Below the pieces are notes generated by a model that saw only the letters and a list, made by a program, of their open reading frames with translations, ran no database searches and was not told the DNA's origin. A DNA stretch of 64,000 nt. Source: Clostridia bacterium. GTDB taxonomy: Bacteria; Bacillota; Clostridia; Oscillospirales; Acutalibacteraceae. The DNA lies in the NCBI GenBank assembly GCA_017521425.1, contig JAFXCQ010000033.1, positions 1 to 64,000 of the forward strand. Direction: 5' to 3'. The position numbers were made by a program, and so were the translations under genes. Shown here in pieces: positions 61,661 to 64,000 of this stretch; position 1 is the stretch's first letter, and each line of letters begins with the position of its first letter.

Positions 61661-62310
61661 GTTTTTTCAGTTAAATACCATTTACCACCAATACGGATTG
61701 CATAAATATCGTTATATATACTCTGATATTCGCCCAAATCCCCTTTTGCATCAATTGTAAAAGAAAGTTTTGCACCTTTATTTGCAGTTTTTTCATACAG
61801 ATAAGTTTCTGTAAGCAACTCGTTTATTTCCTCTAACTCATCATCTGTTATATATTGAACAGAATCAACGGTGTATTTCAGTTTAAATTCTTCACCACAA
61901 CGAAGCTTATAAAACTCGTTACTGCGTCGCATTGCGTGAGTCATCTCAGTCAGAACAACCTCATCATCAAAGTAAAGATATTCTCTGTTGTATGACTTTA
62001 TCTGCTCATCAAAAAGTGTAAAGAATAATTCTTCATCATTTGCTTCAATTGCGTGGGTAAATGTTTTTACAAGAGTGTCAGGCTTACTACCTGTAAGCAA
62101 ACCGGTAACAATTGCGGCAATACTTAAAACTATTGCTACAGTTATAAGGCTTAACACTCTGCTCTTCATAGTCGGCATTCTGTATGCCTTTATTTTGTTT
62201 ATCAAAGCATTTTCTCTATGCTCTTTTTTCTTTTTGTGGAAAGTAGCACCACAATAAGCGCAGTGCTTGAAATTTTCAGGACTTTGTTTATTACACTTTT
62301 CGCAGTACAT
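61651..62310 (-). CDS. Zinc-ribbon single-TM protein of unknown function
   Basis: A 219-residue protein. The first 25 residues form a zinc ribbon (CEKCNKQ...CAYCGATF). A TM helix follows near residues 53-72 (VLSLITVAIVLSIAAIVTGLL), then an extracellular domain of about 145 residues (FTHAIEANDEELFFTLFDEQ), which looks like a TcaA/DUF4878-type fold. A cytoplasmic zinc-ribbon plus outside domain is seen in proteins linked to envelope stress. GGAG precedes the ATG. Confidence 0.8.
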   Translation of the reverse strand: MYCEKCNKQSPENFKHCAYCGATFHKKKKEHRENALINKIKAYRMPTMKSRVLSLITVAIVLSIAAIVTGLLTGSKPDTLVKTFTHAIEANDEELFFTLFDEQIKSYNREYLYFDDEVVLTEMTHAMRRSNEFYKLRCGEEFKLKYTVDSVQYITDDELEEINELLTETYLYEKTANKGAKLSFTIDAKGDLGEYQSIYNDIYAIRIGGKWYLTEKTKG

Positions 62311-62333
62311 ACCTTTTCACTCCATTCTAATAA

Positions 62334-62372
62334 AATACTACCCGAAAAAGTGTTTTTTCGGGTAGTATTAAT
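62334..62372 (-). terminator. Terminator of ispH-rpsA
   Basis: AATACTACCCGAAAAA (62334-62349) pairs with 62353-62369. T-rich sequence follows on the minus strand. Confidence 0.85.
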
Positions 62373-62375
62373 TTT

Positions 62376-64000
62376 TTATTCTTCTGTTGTTTCAGTAGCT
62401 TCCTCTGCAACCTCTTCAACTGTTTCTTCTGCTGGTTCTTCAGGAAGAAGAGCACGAATTGAAAGACCAACTCTCTTAAGGTCAAAGTCAATTTCAGTAA
62501 TTTTTGCCTGAACAACTTCGCCTACCTTAAGTACATCTGCAGGATTTGCAATATGTTTATTTGCAATCTGTGAAATATGTATAAGTCCATCTACACCAGG
62601 GATAATCTGAGCAAATGCACCAAATGATGTAAAACTTACAATTTTAACATCTGCAACAGAATCTACTGGATAATCTCTTCTGAGAATTTCCCATGGATTG
62701 TCTTCAACTTTTTTAAAGCCTAAAGAGATTTTTCTCTTTTCAGTATCGAGAGCTTTGATTGTAACCTCTACCTGGTCGCCAACCTTTACAACTTCTGATG
62801 GATGTTTAATTCTGCTCCATGAAAGCTCAGAAATGTGAATCATACCATCAACGCCACCGATATCTACGAATGCACCATAGTTTGTAAGTGACTTAACTGT
62901 ACCTGTAACTGTTTCGCCTTCTTTAACTTCAGCCCAGAACTTATCTTCAGCTTCTTTTTTAGCACCCTTAAGTACAGCTTTGATTGAGCCAACTGCACGT
63001 TTTCTTTGTTTATTGATTTCAATAATTTTGAACTGAACAGTTGTCTTTAATAAATCTTCTAATTTTTCGTTACGATTCATTGTAGCAAGAGAAGCTGGAA
63101 TGAATACTTTAACATTTTCTGAAAGTACAAGAATACCGCCGCGAATAACATCTGTTACTACGCCTTCGAATACTTTGTCTGTACCTTCTGAAGCAAGAAC
63201 GTTATCCCATGCTTTAATAGCATCATAACGTTTTTTAGAAAGCATAATTACGCCTTCAGCATTGTTTGTTTTCATGATTATGAGGTCTAACTGGTCGCCA
63301 GGTTTTAACTCTGTCTGCGGATTAGCATTAGGGTCGTTGCTGTATTCACTATATGGAATAAAGCCGGTTTCTTTCCTGCCGATATCAACTTGTATCTCAT
63401 TAGACTTAACACTTATAACAGTACCCTTTACTTTCTGGTTGCTGTTAAGGTTGTTAAGTGATTCTTCTAATGCCTGAGCAAAATCAAAATCATCTGCTGA
63501 TACAGAGTCCAGCACTTTTTCCTCCTCAATCATTTTGTTTTCGTTTACAATTTCGGACATGGTTTGAAGTACCTCCTTTATAATACCGGCGGGAGTGGAT
63601 GCACCCGCAGTAAGACCGATTGAGTTAAAACCTGAAAGTGAGATACCATAAAGCTCACTTTTAGTTTCAACAAGAAATGACGGGCAATTCTTTTCACAGA
63701 CACTTTTTAATTTCTGGGTGTTAGAGCTATGCTTACCACCTACAATTACCATAGCATCATTCTTGAGTGAAAGAGAAACTGCTTCTTTCTGCCTTTCTTC
63801 AGTCGCACTACATATTGTATCAAATATTTTTGCATTTGTACATAGTAAATTTACTTTTTTTAAACTTTTTTGCCATTCTTTGACACTAAATGTGGTCTGT
63901 GCGACCAAAATTATTTCTTTTTTAGAAAATAAATTATTTTTTTGTAGAATTTCTTCTAATTCAGTTGAATCCTTCACGACATAAGACTCGCCCTTTGCAC
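62376..64000 (-). CDS. ispH: IspH-ribosomal protein S1 fusion (5' end beyond window)
   Basis: An open frame running off the right edge. The visible N-terminal part is the C-terminal half of IspH (HMBPP reductase, last MEP-pathway step): AQTTFS, DTICSATEERQ with a cluster-ligand Cys, GGKHSSNT and AGASTP. The first IspH Cys and His motifs lie outside the window. Residues from about 185 of the visible part form four S1 RNA-binding domains (KVKGTVISVKSNEIQVDIG; VFEGVVTDVIRGGILV; VTGTVKSLTNYGAFVDIG; VADVKIVSFTSFGAFAQI) and an acidic tail. This fusion is a known clostridial arrangement coupling an Fe-S isoprenoid enzyme with an S1-like translation protein. Confidence 0.93.
   Translation of the reverse strand, partial: AKGESYVVKDSTELEEILQKNNLFSKKEIILVAQTTFSVKEWQKSLKKVNLLCTNAKIFDTICSATEERQKEAVSLSLKNDAMVIVGGKHSSNTQKLKSVCEKNCPSFLVETKSELYGISLSGFNSIGLTAGASTPAGIIKEVLQTMSEIVNENKMIEEEKVLDSVSADDFDFAQALEESLNNLNSNQKVKGTVISVKSNEIQVDIGRKETGFIPYSEYSNDPNANPQTELKPGDQLDLIIMKTNNAEGVIMLSKKRYDAIKAWDNVLASEGTDKVFEGVVTDVIRGGILVLSENVKVFIPASLATMNRNEKLEDLLKTTVQFKIIEINKQRKRAVGSIKAVLKGAKKEAEDKFWAEVKEGETVTGTVKSLTNYGAFVDIGGVDGMIHISELSWSRIKHPSEVVKVGDQVEVTIKALDTEKRKISLGFKKVEDNPWEILRRDYPVDSVADVKIVSFTSFGAFAQIIPGVDGLIHISQIANKHIANPADVLKVGEVVQAKITEIDFDLKRVGLSIRALLPEEPAEETVEEVAEEATETTEE

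Overview
The window is AT-rich chromosomal DNA (estimated near 35% GC by eye) from a spore-forming, low-GC Gram-positive of the class Clostridia, probably an Oscillospiraceae/Ruminococcaceae-type gut bacterium. The evidence is consensus sigma-A promoters and AGGAGG ribosome sites, sporulation genes (spoIVB, a sigH-like sigma factor, a cysteine-rich coat-like protein, a Spo0A-type box), an ispH-S1 fusion, and the tig-clpP-clpX-lon-engB and obgE-mrnC-yitT-lepA clusters. No rRNA, tRNA, CRISPR array, transposase or prophage was seen. Most of it is housekeeping chromosome; the novelty lies in intergenic and leader regions.

Layout. 1-8.4 kb (minus): a ferredoxin-like aldo/keto reductase cut by the left edge, a WYL regulator, spoIVB, pfkA and dnaE. 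dnaE has no ATG/GTG/TTG start; an ACG is the best candidate. 8.5-11 kb (plus): a lipoprotein and a metallophosphoesterase. 11-19.6 kb (minus): a tightly packed operon holding the complete shikimate pathway plus phenylalanine genes (aminotransferase, pheA, aroB, aroC, an aroE-aroK fusion, aroQ, aroA, DAHP synthase). It is preceded by a perfect promoter, a 21-codon Phe/Tyr-rich leader peptide and a terminator hairpin, which together form a classical ribosome-mediated attenuator. 19.6-26 kb: an orphan Hpt protein, small membrane and lipoproteins, a HAD hydrolase, nagB, a degenerate GGDEF protein, nnrD, acpS and a small membrane protein whose promoter is flanked by LexA-like boxes. 26.4-30.8 kb (plus): obgE-mrnC-yitT-lepA. 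31-44 kb (minus): engB, lon, clpX, clpP, tig, then a phosphoesterase-thrC pair, a D,D-carboxypeptidase and prmA-yhaM-tcdA. 44-50 kb: a penicillin-binding protein, then a galK-containing operon. 50-53.8 kb (plus): a 2-hydroxyacid dehydrogenase, gap and the cysteine-rich protein. 53.8-59 kb (minus): a ribose-type ABC importer and a MATE exporter. 59-64 kb: an alanine/Na+ symporter, zinc-ribbon proteins, sigH and ispH-rpsA, cut by the right edge.

Several intergenic regions hold dispersed repeats. These are a TTGAAAATTGA-type repeat that supplies stop codons and C-terminal residues to unrelated genes, AGGAAAT heptad arrays, a GCGATAT multi-hairpin element, and a 277-bp element with imperfect terminal inverted repeats between a dehydrogenase and gap.

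Together the genes describe a fermentative anaerobe that makes its own aromatic amino acids under translation-coupled control, imports sugars by ABC transport, salvages amino sugars and galactose, and sporulates.
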